The notes below the pieces were generated by a model that saw only the letters and a program-made list of their open reading frames with translations, made no database searches and was not told the origin of the DNA. From Streptomyces sp. NBC_00683 (lineage in GTDB: Bacteria > Actinomycetota > Actinomycetes > Streptomycetales > Streptomycetaceae), in NCBI RefSeq assembly GCF_036226745.1, contig NZ_CP109013.1, forward strand, positions 3,720,001 through 3,784,000: DNA of 64,000 nucleotides, in the 5' to 3' direction. Shown one piece after another: positions 36,612 through 44,774 of this stretch; position 1 is the stretch's first letter, and each line of letters begins with the position of its first letter. Both the position numbers and the translations under genes were made by a program.

Positions 36612-37367
36612 ATGAGCGACAGCACGCTTGCCGGTCAGTTCTTCGACGCAGCGATCGGCCTGTTGGAGCGTGTGCGCGACGAGGAGTCCGCCGCCGTCGC
36701 GGCCGCCGGTGCCGCGATCGCCGACACCGTCGCCGCGGGCGGCCGGCTCTTCGCCTTCGGGGCGGGGCACTCCTCCCTCGCCGCACAGGACGTCGTCTAC
36801 CGGGCGGGCGGATTCGCCCTGATGAACCTGCTCGCCGTCCCCGGCACCGTCGGCGTCGACGTCATGCCGGCCACGCTCGGCTCCGCGCTGGAGCGGGTGG
36901 ACGGTCTCGCGAGCGCCGTGCTCGACTCCAGCCCCGCGACGTCCGGCGACCTCCTCGTGATCATCTCCCTGTCGGGGCGCAACGCGCTGCCCGTGGAGAT
37001 GGCGCAGAACGCCCGGGCGCTCGGGCTGACGGTCATCGGCGTCACCTCGGTCGCGTACGCGACGGGCACCCGGTCGCGGCACACCTCGGGGGGATTCCTG
37101 CGGGACCACTGCGACATCGTCCTCGACAGCAAGATCTCGATCGGTGACGCGGAACTGACGGCGGACGGGATCGAGGCGCCGTTCGCGCCCGCGTCGACGG
37201 TCGTCACCAGTGCGCTGATGCAGGCGATGATGGCCACCGCCGCGGAGGAGCTGGTCGCCCGGGGGATCGAGCCGCCGCTGCTGCGGTCGGGGAACGTGGA
37301 CGGCGGGCACGAGTGGAACGGTCGCGTGATGCGGGAGTACGGGGACCGGATCTTCTACCGGCACTGA
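36612..37367 (+). CDS. SIS-domain sugar-phosphate protein (UPF0309)
   Basis: 251 residues. Single SIS domain with GAGHSSLAAQDVVYRAGG and IISLSGRNALPVEMAQNARALG, which forms the phosphosugar site. It is the UPF0309 family, kept next to desR in S. coelicolor. Likely an isomerase or phosphosugar-binding regulator; substrate unknown. A TTGACA box at 36538-36543 sits 68 bp upstream of the ATG, with only a weak -10. Confidence 0.9.
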   Translation: MSDSTLAGQFFDAAIGLLERVRDEESAAVAAAGAAIADTVAAGGRLFAFGAGHSSLAAQDVVYRAGGFALMNLLAVPGTVGVDVMPATLGSALERVDGLASAVLDSSPATSGDLLVIISLSGRNALPVEMAQNARALGLTVIGVTSVAYATGTRSRHTSGGFLRDHCDIVLDSKISIGDAELTADGIEAPFAPASTVVTSALMQAMMATAAEELVARGIEPPLLRSGNVDGGHEWNGRVMREYGDRIFYRH

Positions 37368-37428
37368 GCGGTGCCACGGACCGAGCGGCGCGGAGCGGCG
37401 CCCCGGACCGGGGTGCACGGTTCCGTCC

Positions 37429-38829
37429 TCACACGCCCGACGGGTCGCCGCCGCCGGCGGTCAGGCGCGCCAGGTCCACCGCCGAGGCGACCCGGACCGC
37501 CACGCTCTCCGCGTACATCGCGTCCGGGCGTTCGAACGCGCTGCGGCTCCCCGAGCGCAGGAACGTCACCACGCCCAGCGTCCGCCCCCGGCTCCGCAGC
37601 ACCGCGCACAGCGCGTGCACCGCATCCCGCGGCCACTGGCGTTCCACCGCCCACTCCTCGCCCGCCCCGGCCCGCGCGCTGGCCCGTACCGAGCCCGTAC
37701 GCTCCACCGCCTGCAGGGCAGGGTGCCCCGGCCCGTACCGCACCGGGATCGAGCCGCCCGACACCGGCAGGCACGGGCCCGGCGCGTCGGCCGGCGTCGC
37801 CGCGGCCCGCACCAGCCGCTCCCCCGCCAGCAGATCGACCACCACATGGTCGGCGAACCCGGCCAGGGCGAAGTCCAGCGAGGAGGTCGCCGCCTCCATG
37901 GGGTCCTCGCACTCGGCCGCCTGGCGGGCCGCCCGGTGCAGCTGGTTCGACCGGAAGCGCACCCGGTCCGCCTCCTGCTCCGCGAGCTTCGCCGCCGTCA
38001 CGTCCCGGAACAGCCAGCCGACCCCCAGCGGGACCGGTTCCTCGGCCAGGGGCGACGCCAGCCGCAGGAACCCGCTGCGCCAGCAGCGCCGCCGGTCGCC
38101 CTCGGCCGTCCTGAGCGTCACCCACAGCTCCGCGGGCGCGGGCGGCGACCCCTCGGCGAGCACGTGCTGCAGCGCGCCCTCCAGGTCCTCGACCCCCTGG
38201 ACGACCAGTTCGCCCAGCGGACGTCCCAGCAGCGCCGTACGCCCGCCTCCCAGCGCCCGCGCGGCGTAGGAGTTGACGACGGTCGGCCGCAGATCGACAT
38301 CGACGAGGACGACACCCCACGACGCGTCCTCGAACAACGCCTCGCTCAGCGCGATGGACCGCTCCAGATCGATCTGCGCGTGCACCTCACTGAACGCGCA
38401 GTACACCCCGGCCGGCTTCCCGCCCTCGCCGCGCACCCCGGAGGACTGCGTCCGTACGAGCACCCGCCCGCCGTCCTTGCGCAGCAGCGCGAACTCGTGG
38501 ACCTGCCGCCCGGGGGCGTCCATGGCGGACATCAGCCGGCCCTGCACGTCCCCCGCGTCCGCGCTCCGCACCGCCCACCCGGCGAATCCGCTCCGCCCCA
38601 CGGCTTCCCCGGCGGACCAGCCGAGAATCCGCTCGGCCTCACGGTTCCAGTGGGTGATCGTGCCGTGGGCGTCGAACGCGCAGAGCGCGGCGTCCATCCC
38701 GTCGAGCAGCGCCGCGAGCAACTGGGACCCGGGGATCGCAACCGCACGGGGCTCGCGCCCGGGGTCCGGCTCGGGGTCCTCGTCGGGTCCGAGCGCGTCG
38801 GTGGTTCCACTGCTCCTGGAAGCACTCAC
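37429..38829 (-). CDS. PAS-PAS-GAF sensory protein without an output domain
   Basis: 466 residues from the GTG at 38829. Two PAS domains (about 30-150, DAALCAFDAHGTITHWNREAERILGW; and about 165-285, GVVLVDVDLRPTVVNSYAARALGG) and a GAF-like domain (about 300-455). Streptomyces proteins of this layout usually end in a PP2C or SpoIIE phosphatase or an ATPase; here the chain ends after GAF, with no kinase, phosphatase or DNA-binding domain. It may act by protein contact. Ligand unknown. Reads away from the intergenic small-RNA locus. Confidence 0.85.
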   Translation of the reverse strand: MSASRSSGTTDALGPDEDPEPDPGREPRAVAIPGSQLLAALLDGMDAALCAFDAHGTITHWNREAERILGWSAGEAVGRSGFAGWAVRSADAGDVQGRLMSAMDAPGRQVHEFALLRKDGGRVLVRTQSSGVRGEGGKPAGVYCAFSEVHAQIDLERSIALSEALFEDASWGVVLVDVDLRPTVVNSYAARALGGGRTALLGRPLGELVVQGVEDLEGALQHVLAEGSPPAPAELWVTLRTAEGDRRRCWRSGFLRLASPLAEEPVPLGVGWLFRDVTAAKLAEQEADRVRFRSNQLHRAARQAAECEDPMEAATSSLDFALAGFADHVVVDLLAGERLVRAAATPADAPGPCLPVSGGSIPVRYGPGHPALQAVERTGSVRASARAGAGEEWAVERQWPRDAVHALCAVLRSRGRTLGVVTFLRSGSRSAFERPDAMYAESVAVRVASAVDLARLTAGGGDPSGV

Positions 38830-38949
38830 TCCGTACCCCCCGCAGGACGTGTTCCGCATTGCCGCACGTCAGACCATTGAACTCGAACGTGAGCCACCGC
38901 ACAGCCACTTCCGCGAAATCCGGCGGCCATCCGATCCCCGATAAATGGC

Positions 38950-38978
38950 TTGTGTCTCCCGGGACGGGTTCCTAGGCT
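38950..38978 (+). promoter_or_regulatory. Promoter of the intergenic small transcript
   Basis: TTGTGT (38950-38955), 17-bp spacer, TAGGCT (38973-38978): a good vegetative Streptomyces promoter. Transcription would start near 38985, about 8 nt before the extended Shine-Dalgarno. Confidence 0.6.
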
Positions 38979-39011
38979 GTGGTCACACGTCGAAAGGAGG
39001 TGATCCGAAAA

Positions 39012-39050
39012 GTGCAGTCTTATCGGATTCGTGAGGTGGCTGCGGGCTGA
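39012..39050 (+). CDS. 12-codon small ORF behind a perfect Shine-Dalgarno
   Basis: GTG at 39012 encodes MQSYRIREVAAG and stops at 39048-39050. AAAGGAGGTGATCC (38993-39006) is complementary over all 14 bases to the 3' end of 16S rRNA, one of the strongest ribosome sites imaginable, with GGAGG 11 nt before the start. The stop codon lies in a small hairpin (GGGCT/AGCCC, 39044-39056). It could be a leader peptide, a stalling peptide, a ribosome-binding decoy, or the remnant of a gene: the first residues recall small HTH/TOBE proteins starting MQSYxI. Confidence 0.45.
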   Translation: MQSYRIREVAAG

Positions 39051-39112
39051 CAGCCCGTCGTCGCACACAGTGCACCTCGGCAGGCTGTCTGCCGAAACCC
39101 AAGCAGTCACCG

Positions 39113-39178
39113 ACCCGCAGGCTCGCCGGTAAGTCCGGCCGGCTCCTCCGCAAGGAGGGACCAGAGCCTGCGGGTTTC
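39113..39178 (+). ncRNA. Three-way-junction RNA ending as a terminator
   Basis: Outer stem ACCCGCAGGCTC (39113-39124) / GAGCCTGCGGGT (39164-39175), perfect over 12 bp, encloses two helices: GCCGG/CCGGC (39125-39129, 39135-39139, loop TAAGT) and CCTCC/GGAGG (39145-39149, 39154-39158) capped by a GCAA tetraloop of the GNRA class. TTTC follows. The CCTCC arm could instead pair with the GGAGG of the small ORF's ribosome site. A further 6-bp hairpin (39078-39094) lies between. With its promoter this makes a transcript of about 190 nt ahead of no plus-strand gene. Confidence 0.55.
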
Positions 39179-39210
39179 TGCGTGTCCGGGGCCCGGTGGG
39201 GCCCAGGGCC

Positions 39211-39921
39211 CTACGGGCAGAGCCGCTCCACGGTCCAGTCCTCGCCCTCGCGTACGTAGCGCAGCCGGTCGTGCAGCCGGTTCTCGTGGCCCTGCCAGAA
39301 CTCGATCGTCTCCGGTACGACGCGGAAGCCGCCCCACTGCGGGGGTGCGGGGACCTTCTCGCCCTCCGGGTAGCGGGCGGCCAGCTCCTCGTAGCGCGTC
39401 ACCAGCTCCTCGCGGGAGCCGATCACCGTGGACTGCTCGCTCGCCCAGGCGCCGAGCTGGGAGCCGTGCGGGCGGGTACGGAAGTAGGCGACCGTCTCCT
39501 CGCGGCCGACGCGGACCGCGGTGCCGGTGACGATGACCTGGCGGGCCAGCGGGTGCCAGGGGAAGAGCAGCGAGACGTAGTGGTTCGCGGTCAGCTCCCG
39601 GCCCTTGCGGGAGCCGTAATTGGTGAAGAAGACGAAACCGCGGTCGTCGTAGTGCTTCAGCAGCACCGTGCGGGAGGACGGCCGGCCCTCGGGCGTGGCC
39701 GTGGAGACCACCATCGCGTTCGGCTCGTGGAGTGCGCCGCCCCCGGCGACCTGGCGGAACCAGTGGGCGAACTGGTCCATCGGATCGGCGGCGAGGTCCT
39801 TCTCGGTGAAGTCCTCGGAGCGGTACTGCTCGCGCATCGCGGCCGGATCGGTGGTGCAATCGGAGGCAGAGGCGCGAGAGGAGGCGGAAGCGGAAGACGG
39901 AGTGGCATCAGCTGTGGGCAC
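39211..39921 (-). CDS. pdxH: Pyridoxamine 5'-phosphate oxidase
   Basis: 236 residues from the GTG at 39921, with an unstructured N-terminal tail of about 27 residues before [10 protein letters not shown]. Canonical PdxH marks: [42 protein letters not shown] (FMN contacts), [14 protein letters not shown], and the terminal R-x-D-R-x-R...W-x-V-E-R-L-C-P. It makes pyridoxal 5'-phosphate from PNP or PMP with FMN and O2. Divergent from the citrate synthase gene, as in S. coelicolor. Confidence 0.93.
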   Translation of the reverse strand: MPTADATPSSASASSRASASDCTTDPAAMREQYRSEDFTEKDLAADPMDQFAHWFRQVAGGGALHEPNAMVVSTATPEGRPSSRTVLLKHYDDRGFVFFTNYGSRKGRELTANHYVSLLFPWHPLARQVIVTGTAVRVGREETVAYFRTRPHGSQLGAWASEQSTVIGSREELVTRYEELAARYPEGEKVPAPPQWGGFRVVPETIEFWQGHENRLHDRLRYVREGEDWTVERLCP

Positions 39922-40096
39922 GGGGCCATCCTGCCGCAGCGGGTCGGTGTGCCGGGCCGGTAGGGGGCACAACCGCCCGCCGGAGCAACCCGGTGCTGTG
40001 CGGGATGTCACCCTTCCCCGCATCGTGGGTACCCGCCAGTATCGAGAGCGGGCCTCCGTGGCCTGCATACAGCCGCCGAGCCGAGGGAGCCGCCCG

Positions 40097-41206
40097 ATGT
40101 CCGACTTCGTACCCGGACTTGAAGGAGTCGTCGCGTTCGAGACGGAGATCGCCGAGCCCGACAAGGAAGGCGGCTCGCTCCGCTACCGCGGCGTCGACAT
40201 CGAGGACCTCGTCGGCCATGTGTCGTTCGGCAACGTCTGGGGTCTGCTGGTCGACGGGGCGTTCAACCCCGGCCTGCCGCCCGCCGAACCGTTCCCGATC
40301 CCCGTGCACTCCGGCGACATCCGTGTCGACGTGCAGTCCGCGCTCGCCATGCTGGCGCCCGTGTGGGGTCTCAAACCGCTGCTCGACATCGACGAGGAGA
40401 CCGCCCGCAACGACCTGGCGCGGGCCGCGGTGATGGCCCTGTCGTACGTGGCCCAGTCGGCGCGCGGCCAGGGGCTGCCGATGGTTCCGCAGAGCGAGAT
40501 CGACAAGGCACAGTCCGTCGTGGAACGGTTCATGATCCGCTGGCGCGGTGAGCCGGACCCCCGGCACGTGAAGGCGGTCGACGCCTACTGGACCTCTGCG
40601 GCCGAGCACGGCATGAACGCCTCGACGTTCACCGCCCGCGTCATCGCGTCGACCGGCGCGGACGTGTCGGCGGCGCTGTCGGGTGCGGTGGGCGCGATGT
40701 CGGGTCCGCTGCACGGTGGTGCCCCGTCCCGGGTCCTCGGCATGATCGAGGAGATCGAGCGGACCGGCGACGCCACCGCGTACGTGAAGAAGGCCCTGGA
40801 CAAGGGCGAACGGCTGATGGGCTTCGGCCACCGCGTCTACCGCGCCGAGGACCCGCGCGCCCGCGTCCTGCGGCGTACGGCCCGCGAGCTGGCGGCGCCG
40901 CGCTTCGAGGTGGCGGAGGCGCTGGAGAAGGCCGCCCTCGAGGAGCTGCACGCCAGGCGCCCGGACCGGGTGCTGGCGACGAACGTCGAGTTCTGGGCGG
41001 CGATCGTGCTGGACTTCGCGGAGGTCCCGGCGCACATGTTCACGTCGATGTTCAGCTGCGCCCGTACGGCGGGCTGGTCGGCACACATCCTGGAGCAGAA
41101 GCGGACGGGCCGGCTGGTGCGCCCCTCGGCGACGTACGTCGGTCCGGGTTCGCGCAACCCGCAGGAGATCCCGGGGTACGAGCAGCTCGCCGACCTGGGG
41201 AACTGA
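40097..41206 (+). CDS. citA: Citrate synthase (short type, citrate synthase 2)
   Basis: 369 residues, the short bacterial type. Catalytic marks: [16 protein letters not shown] (His), [14 protein letters not shown] (His) and [17 protein letters not shown] (Asp). It condenses acetyl-CoA and oxaloacetate to citrate. Streptomyces usually encodes several synthases; this is the accessory gene next to pdxH, and a 2-methylcitrate role cannot be excluded. ATG at 40097. A long hairpin terminator follows. Confidence 0.9.
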   Translation: MSDFVPGLEGVVAFETEIAEPDKEGGSLRYRGVDIEDLVGHVSFGNVWGLLVDGAFNPGLPPAEPFPIPVHSGDIRVDVQSALAMLAPVWGLKPLLDIDEETARNDLARAAVMALSYVAQSARGQGLPMVPQSEIDKAQSVVERFMIRWRGEPDPRHVKAVDAYWTSAAEHGMNASTFTARVIASTGADVSAALSGAVGAMSGPLHGGAPSRVLGMIEEIERTGDATAYVKKALDKGERLMGFGHRVYRAEDPRARVLRRTARELAAPRFEVAEALEKAALEELHARRPDRVLATNVEFWAAIVLDFAEVPAHMFTSMFSCARTAGWSAHILEQKRTGRLVRPSATYVGPGSRNPQEIPGYEQLADLGN

Positions 41207-41291
41207 CGGGAGCGGGGCGCCACGTTCCGCTGCTCACCGCGGGGTCGACATCTCTTCTGCCCTGGCTGCTCGGCGAGGCCGGCCTGTTCAA

Positions 41292-41329
41292 GGGGGGAAC
41301 CGCGCGCAGGCGTGGGCGCGGTTTCCCCC
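41292..41329 (+). terminator. Terminator after the citrate synthase gene
   Basis: GGGGGGAACCGCGC (41292-41305) pairs with GCGCGGTTTCCCCC (41316-41329) with one G-T wobble; flanking TCAA/TTGA lengthens the stem to about 18 bp. It also faces the convergent small gene at 41339. Confidence 0.75.
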
Positions 41330-41338
41330 TTGAGCCAT

Positions 41339-41668
41339 TCATGCGTCGGGGTGGGTGCGCGGGAGTCCCAGTTCCGGCAGGTCGAGGTTGTCCTTGTGCC
41401 GGAACTCGGTGCAGCCGCACCTGTCGCCGTACTTCTGCTGGCTGTTGCCGTAGCTGTCGTTGTTCCAGGTGTGGTGCCCGTAATCGTGATGGCATTCGGT
41501 CGCCCTGCCTCGGGAGTGCTCGGGCTGTGCGTGCCCGCACGTGGCGCACAACGGGTACACGACCACAGGGCGCAGGATGGATCCGCTCCGCAGAATCACC
41601 ACAAGGGCCACTGCGGCCGCGATGATCAAGACCATTCCTACGAGACCGACGACATGCTCCGCGCTCAT
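41339..41668 (-). CDS. Small membrane-anchored Cys/His-rich protein
   Basis: 109 residues from the ATG at 41668. One transmembrane helix (VVGLVGMVLIIAAAVALVVIL, about 5-27) is followed by a Cys/His-rich region: CATCGHAQPEH, CHHDYGHHTW, DRCGCTEFRH. The four cysteines and clustered histidines suggest a metal site. Unrecognised family; metal binding is inference. Codon use is like its neighbours. It lies downstream of the TetR gene on the same strand with about 65 bp between. Confidence 0.7.
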   Translation of the reverse strand: MSAEHVVGLVGMVLIIAAAVALVVILRSGSILRPVVVYPLCATCGHAQPEHSRGRATECHHDYGHHTWNNDSYGNSQQKYGDRCGCTEFRHKDNLDLPELGLPRTHPDA

Positions 41669-41733
41669 GTTCAAGCCCCCGCTGTCAGTGCCGGCCGGCC
41701 CTGCGATCAGCCCGCCGATCGGTGGTTTCCACG

Positions 41734-42348
41734 CTACGGGGCAGGACTGACAGCGGGCCCCAGCGCCTCGTCCAGCAGCGCCGCCCACTGGGCCACGACC
41801 CTGCGCCGACGGGCTGTGTCGTCGGTGAGGACGTTGGCGAGGCCGAGGCCGCGGGCCATGTCGAGGAGGCCCTGGACCGTCTCGCGGACTCCGGGGCTGC
41901 TCTCGTCGGCGCCGAGGAGCTCGACGGCGATGCGGTGGGTCTCACGGCCCACGCGGGCCTCTAGTTCGGTGACGCGGGGACGGAGCTGCTCCTCGTTGGA
42001 CGCGGCGACCCAGAGCTGCAGCGCGGCGCGGAAGAGCGGCCCCGTGTAGAGGTCGACGATGGCGGCGAGCACCGCCGGGCGGCCCTGGACGGGCAGGGCG
42101 CGCAGGGCGGCCGAGCGTTCCTCGGCGACGTACTCGACGGCGCCGGTGAACAGGTCCTCGCGGGTGGGGAAGTGGTGCTGGGCGGCGCCGCGCGACACCC
42201 CGGCGCGTTCGGCGACGACGGAGACGGTGGAGCCTGCCCAGCCGTGTTCGGCGAGGCAGGCGACCGCCGCTTCCAGGAGCCGTTGGCGGGTGGCCCGGCT
42301 CCTGTCCTGCTTGGGGGATTTCGGGTTCGGGGGCGTTACCACACCCAT
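41734..42348 (-). CDS. TetR-family regulator of the catabolic operon
   Basis: 204 residues. Helix-turn-helix in STVSVVAERAGVSRGAAQHHFPTREDLF (about 39-67), with a helical ligand domain behind. ATG at 42348 overlaps the end of the enoyl-CoA hydratase gene by 13 bp, so it is cotranscribed with the acyl-CoA operon and is the obvious candidate regulator (AtuR-like). The likely operator is the palindrome at 52078-52091. The inducer would be an acyl-CoA of the pathway; inference. Confidence 0.88.
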   Translation of the reverse strand: MGVVTPPNPKSPKQDRSRATRQRLLEAAVACLAEHGWAGSTVSVVAERAGVSRGAAQHHFPTREDLFTGAVEYVAEERSAALRALPVQGRPAVLAAIVDLYTGPLFRAALQLWVAASNEEQLRPRVTELEARVGRETHRIAVELLGADESSPGVRETVQGLLDMARGLGLANVLTDDTARRRRVVAQWAALLDEALGPAVSPAP

Positions 42349-43070
42349 GCGGGGTCCCGTCGTTCGAGGAAGGCCGTCATCCCCTCCCGTGCCTCGGCGG
42401 AGGCGAACAGGGCCGCCGAGCGGGCGATGAGGTCTTCTGCGTGCTGGTCGAAACTCTCCCGCACAGTAGCCGTGGCCAGCTCCTTCGAGGCGGCCAGCCC
42501 CTGCGGCGACGCCCTGCGCAGTCCGTCCAGTACCGGTACGAGCGCCTTGTCCACGTCCTCGGCGGCGAGGCTCACGAGACCGATCCGCGCGGCTTCCGCC
42601 GCGTCGAAGCGTTCCCCGGTGAGGTAGTAGCGGGATGCCGCGCGGGGGTCCAGGCGGGGCAGCAGGGGCAGGGAGATGACTGCCGGGGCGAGGCCGAGGC
42701 GTGATTCGGTGAGCGCGAAGGAGGAGTCGGGGCCCGCGACCGAGATGTCGCAGGCGCCGAGCAGCCCGAGCCCGCCGGCCCGGACGTGCCCGGTGACCCG
42801 GGCGACGACCGGTTTGGGCAGGGTGACGATGCGCCGCATGAGGGCGACGAAGGCGTGCGGGTCGGCCGGCGCGGTGAGGTCGGCGCCCGCGCAGAACGTG
42901 TTGCCGGTGTGGGTGAGGATCACCGCCCGTACGGTGTCGTCCGCCGCGCAGTCGTCGAGTGCCCCGGCCAGTTCGGAGACGAGCCGTGCGCTCAGGGCGT
43001 TGCGGTTGGCCGGGGAGTCGAGCGTGAGGGTGGTGATGCCCCGCTCGTGGGCACGTTCCGCAAGGGTCAT
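42336..43070 (-). CDS. Enoyl-CoA hydratase/isomerase family protein
   Basis: 244 residues. Crotonase fold with GNTFCAGADLT (oxyanion loop) and KPVVARVTGHVRAGGLGLLGACDISVAG; the second-position residue where hydratases carry Glu cannot be assigned with certainty. In the context of a carboxylase and an AtuA-like protein it may act as an isohexenylglutaconyl-type or methylglutaconyl-type hydratase. Start ATG overlaps the ligase stop by 4 bp. Confidence 0.88.
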   Translation of the reverse strand: MTLAERAHERGITTLTLDSPANRNALSARLVSELAGALDDCAADDTVRAVILTHTGNTFCAGADLTAPADPHAFVALMRRIVTLPKPVVARVTGHVRAGGLGLLGACDISVAGPDSSFALTESRLGLAPAVISLPLLPRLDPRAASRYYLTGERFDAAEAARIGLVSLAAEDVDKALVPVLDGLRRASPQGLAASKELATATVRESFDQHAEDLIARSAALFASAEAREGMTAFLERRDPAWVW

Positions 43071-44644
43071 CGCTGCTTCTCCCTGTCGCGCAGTTCCCGT
43101 CGGAGGATCTTGCCCGAGGCCGCGCGGGGTACGGCCTCGATGAATTCCACCCGCCGGACCTTCTTGTACGGGGCGACCTGCCCGGCGACGTACGCCATGA
43201 CGTCGTCGGCGGTGAGGTCCTGGGCGGCGGGCTGGCGTACGACGTAGGCCTTGGGGATCTCGTTGCCCTCGCTGTCGTACACCCCGATGACGGCGGCGTC
43301 CGCGACGGACTCGTGGGTCAGGAGCAGGGCCTCCAGGTCGGCGGGTGCGACCTGGTAGCCCTTGTACTTGATCAGTTCCTTCACCCGGTCGACGACGTGC
43401 AGCCAGCCGTCCGCGTCGACACGGCCGACGTCCCCGGTGTGCACCCAGCCGTCCGCGTCGATCATCTCGGCGGTGGCTTCGGGGCGTCCGAGGTAGCCCT
43501 TCATCACCTGGGGGCCGCGGATGAGGATCTCACCGTCGGTGCCTGTACCGACGTCCTTGCCGGGGTCCTCGATCGACACGATCCGCATCTCGGTGCTGGG
43601 CAGCAGCTTCCCGACGGCACCGGGCGGCGGGTTCTCGGCGTCCAGCGGCACGACGTGGGTGCCGGGCGAGAGTTCCGTCATTCCGTAGGCCTGGCGTACG
43701 GGCGGCAGGCCGAGGCGGGCCGAGCACGCGGCGGCGAGTTCGGCGTCCAGGGGGGCGGCGGCGCTGACGATGTACCGCAGCGAGGACAGGTCGTAGTTGC
43801 CGACGGCCGGGTGCTTGGCGAGGGCCAGGACGATGGGCGGGGCCACGTACAGCCCGCTGATGCGGTGCTCCTGGATGGCGCCGAGGAACTGGTCGAGGTC
43901 GAAGCGGGGCAGGACGACGACCGTGGCTCCGCAGCGCAGCGGGACGTTCATCAGGGCGGTCAGCCCGTATATGTGGAAGAAGGGAAGGACGGCCAGGATG
44001 CTGTCGCCGGGGCCCATGGGGATGAAGGGGCGCAACTGCTCCAGGTTGGTGCCGATGGAGCGGTGGGTGAGCATGACGCCCTTGGGGGTTCCGGTGGTCC
44101 CGGAGGAGTACGGGAGGGCGGCGATGTCCTCGGCGGGGTCGAACGCGATCTCGGGTTCCGGGGCGGTGGAGCCCAGCATGTCGAGTACGGAGGTGTGCCC
44201 GTCGGCCTGGTCGCAGACGAAGATCTCCTGGATGCCGCCCGCGAGTTCGGCCGCCCGGCGGGCCACGTCCAGGAACATGGACACGGTGACGATCCAGCGG
44301 GCGGCGGAGTCCTTCAGCTGCTTGGCGAACTCCTTGGCCGTGGCCAGCGGGTGCACGGTGGTGACGGAGGCTCCGGCGCGCGTGGCCCCGTAGAACACCG
44401 GGGGGTAGGCGATCGTGTTGGGGCTGTGCAGGGCGAGGACGTCGCCCTTGCGGAGTCCCGCTTCGGCGAGGTGGGCGGCGATGCGGCGGTGGAACGTGTC
44501 GAGCTGGCCGTAGGTGAGGGAGAGGCCGTTCGTACCGTCGATCAGGGCGACCGTGTCGCCGAATGCGGCGGCGTCGCCCAGTACCGCTTCGTGGATGGGT
44601 GTGTCGAGGGCCGGAACGTCTGCGTACTCACTGCGGAACACCAT
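43067..44644 (-). CDS. AMP-forming acyl-CoA synthetase (4-coumarate-CoA ligase-like)
   Basis: 525 residues. ANL-superfamily signatures: YSSGTTGTPKGVMLTH (P-loop), VRQAYGMTELSP, GWVHTGDVGRVDADGWLHVVDRVKELIKYKGYQV, and the catalytic lysine region PRAASGKILRREL. It activates a carboxylic acid to its CoA thioester, presumably the operon's entry substrate. A 130-bp gap separates it from the dehydrogenase gene, the only sizeable one in the operon. Confidence 0.92.
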   Translation of the reverse strand: MVFRSEYADVPALDTPIHEAVLGDAAAFGDTVALIDGTNGLSLTYGQLDTFHRRIAAHLAEAGLRKGDVLALHSPNTIAYPPVFYGATRAGASVTTVHPLATAKEFAKQLKDSAARWIVTVSMFLDVARRAAELAGGIQEIFVCDQADGHTSVLDMLGSTAPEPEIAFDPAEDIAALPYSSGTTGTPKGVMLTHRSIGTNLEQLRPFIPMGPGDSILAVLPFFHIYGLTALMNVPLRCGATVVVLPRFDLDQFLGAIQEHRISGLYVAPPIVLALAKHPAVGNYDLSSLRYIVSAAAPLDAELAAACSARLGLPPVRQAYGMTELSPGTHVVPLDAENPPPGAVGKLLPSTEMRIVSIEDPGKDVGTGTDGEILIRGPQVMKGYLGRPEATAEMIDADGWVHTGDVGRVDADGWLHVVDRVKELIKYKGYQVAPADLEALLLTHESVADAAVIGVYDSEGNEIPKAYVVRQPAAQDLTADDVMAYVAGQVAPYKKVRRVEFIEAVPRAASGKILRRELRDREKQR

Positions 44645-44774
44645 GGCGGTCCCCTGTCGTCGCGGTGCGGCGGGCGCGGGGCCCCGCTCCGAGGAGCGGG
44701 GCCGCCACGCGGGTGTGAAGAGACAGAATCGCCCCTGCCGTACGGAATGGGGAGACCCTGGACCACGTGCGTCC

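Noticed and set aside
38991..39006. Match to the 3' end of 16S rRNA on the minus strand
   Set aside because: Only about 15 bases match, no other rRNA sequence is present, and on the plus strand it is simply a perfect Shine-Dalgarno.
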